Shown in pieces: positions 5,006 to 5,466 of a stretch of DNA of 5,466 nucleotides (position 1 is the stretch's first letter; each line of letters starts with the position of its first letter). Origin of the DNA: Devosia sp. (lineage in GTDB: Bacteria > Pseudomonadota > Alphaproteobacteria > Rhizobiales > Devosiaceae). Location of the stretch: positions 1 through 5,466 of the forward strand of contig JAQGKH010000012.1 of assembly GCA_028290225.1 (NCBI GenBank), given 5' to 3'. The translations under genes and the position numbers were made by a program. Below the pieces are notes generated by a model, which searched no databases, was not told the origin of the DNA, and saw only the letters and a program-made list of their open reading frames with translations.

Positions 5006-5434
5006 TTACACCGCGCGGGCATCGAGCCGCAAGGACTGGGCAAGGCTGGTCTGGTCCAGCACCGCCCGCGTGGCCAGCGTCACCCGCTCAAACACGTGCC
5101 GGATCTCGCAGGCCTCCTCCTTCTGGCAATCCTCGCAGCGCCGATATGCGGTCAGCGACAGGCAGGGAAGCGGCGCGATGGGCCCGTCGATCAAGCGCAG
5201 CACCTCCCCATACATCACCTCTTCGGGCAGCCGCGCCAGCGCATAGCCGCCGAGCCGGCCGCGCCGGCTGGTGACATAGCCGGCCCGCTTGAGCTCGAGC
5301 AGGATTTGTTCCAGAAACTTCTTGGGAATGCCCTGCTGGCGCGAGATTTCCCCGATCATCATGGATTCGCCCCGCCCCGCCCGGGCCAGTGCCACCAGGG
5401 CCCGCAGCGCATATTTCGCCTTTTGCGAGATCAT
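5006..5434 (-). CDS. Rrf2-family (IscR/RirA-like) transcriptional regulator
   Basis: This is a 142-aa DNA-binding regulator of the Rrf2 family, whose members sense Fe-S clusters, iron, nitric oxide or cysteine status. The start MISQKAKYALRALVALA, the helix-turn-helix (about 25-50, IGEISRQQGIPKKFLEQILLEL) and the wing RRGRLGGYALA (57-67) are classical. The sensor region has four cysteines, C91, C100, C103 and C109, in PLPCLSLTAYRRCEDCQKEEAC. IscR and RirA use three, so this spacing marks a different subgroup, and a bound cluster is likely but unproven. The ATG at 5434 is preceded by GAGG (5445-5448) 10 nt upstream, and the length is normal for the family. It converges on the small gene and shares its terminator. 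Only 32 bp of its upstream region is visible, so promoter and partners are unknown. Nothing ties it to control of the pot genes. Confidence 0.9.
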   Translation of the reverse strand: MISQKAKYALRALVALARAGRGESMMIGEISRQQGIPKKFLEQILLELKRAGYVTSRRGRLGGYALARLPEEVMYGEVLRLIDGPIAPLPCLSLTAYRRCEDCQKEEACEIRHVFERVTLATRAVLDQTSLAQSLRLDARAV

Positions 5435-5466
5435 TGCGGATGCGCCTCAGCCACGCGGCTCGGGCG

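Noticed and set aside
4950..5246. 98-codon + strand frame opposite the Rrf2 gene
   Set aside because: Antisense shadow of a well-recognised regulator. It is Ser/Arg-rich and starts inside the terminator region of the small gene.

Overview
The window is high-GC DNA (most codons end in G or C) and looks like an alphaproteobacterial chromosome. The protein style and the G/C-rich palindromic repeat between two genes suggest a Devosia-like member of the Hyphomicrobiales, but that placement is inference. The core is a complete putrescine-type polyamine ABC importer on the + strand, in the order binding protein, ATPase, permease, permease (potF-potG-potH-potI). It follows E. coli PotFGHI in gene order, protein lengths and signature motifs.

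Layout: 1-508 holds no convincing gene. It contains several short inverted repeats and, just before potF, a pair of direct repeats and an inverted repeat that could be its control region. potF (509-1591) encodes the secreted binding protein. A strong GC hairpin followed by T6 separates it from potG (1648-2796), as expected if the binding protein is made in excess over the membrane complex. A gap of about 200 bp after potG is largely filled by a composite palindromic repeat (2835-2932). potH (3004-3954) and potI (3956-4765) follow, separated by one base. PotF would capture the polyamine in the periplasm, PotH and PotI would form the channel, and PotG would drive import with ATP.

Downstream of potI lies the most unusual part of the window. 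A 24-codon open reading frame (4857-4931) is preceded by a 15-nt perfect complement of the 16S rRNA 3' tail. It is followed by a CACCTCCT motif that can pair with that ribosome-binding site and that itself copies the 16S tail, and then by a clean intrinsic terminator (4972-4996). It looks like an undescribed micropeptide gene, small RNA or dual-function RNA. Facing it on the - strand is an Rrf2-family regulator with four clustered cysteines (5006-5434), a probable Fe-S or redox/thiol-responsive repressor.
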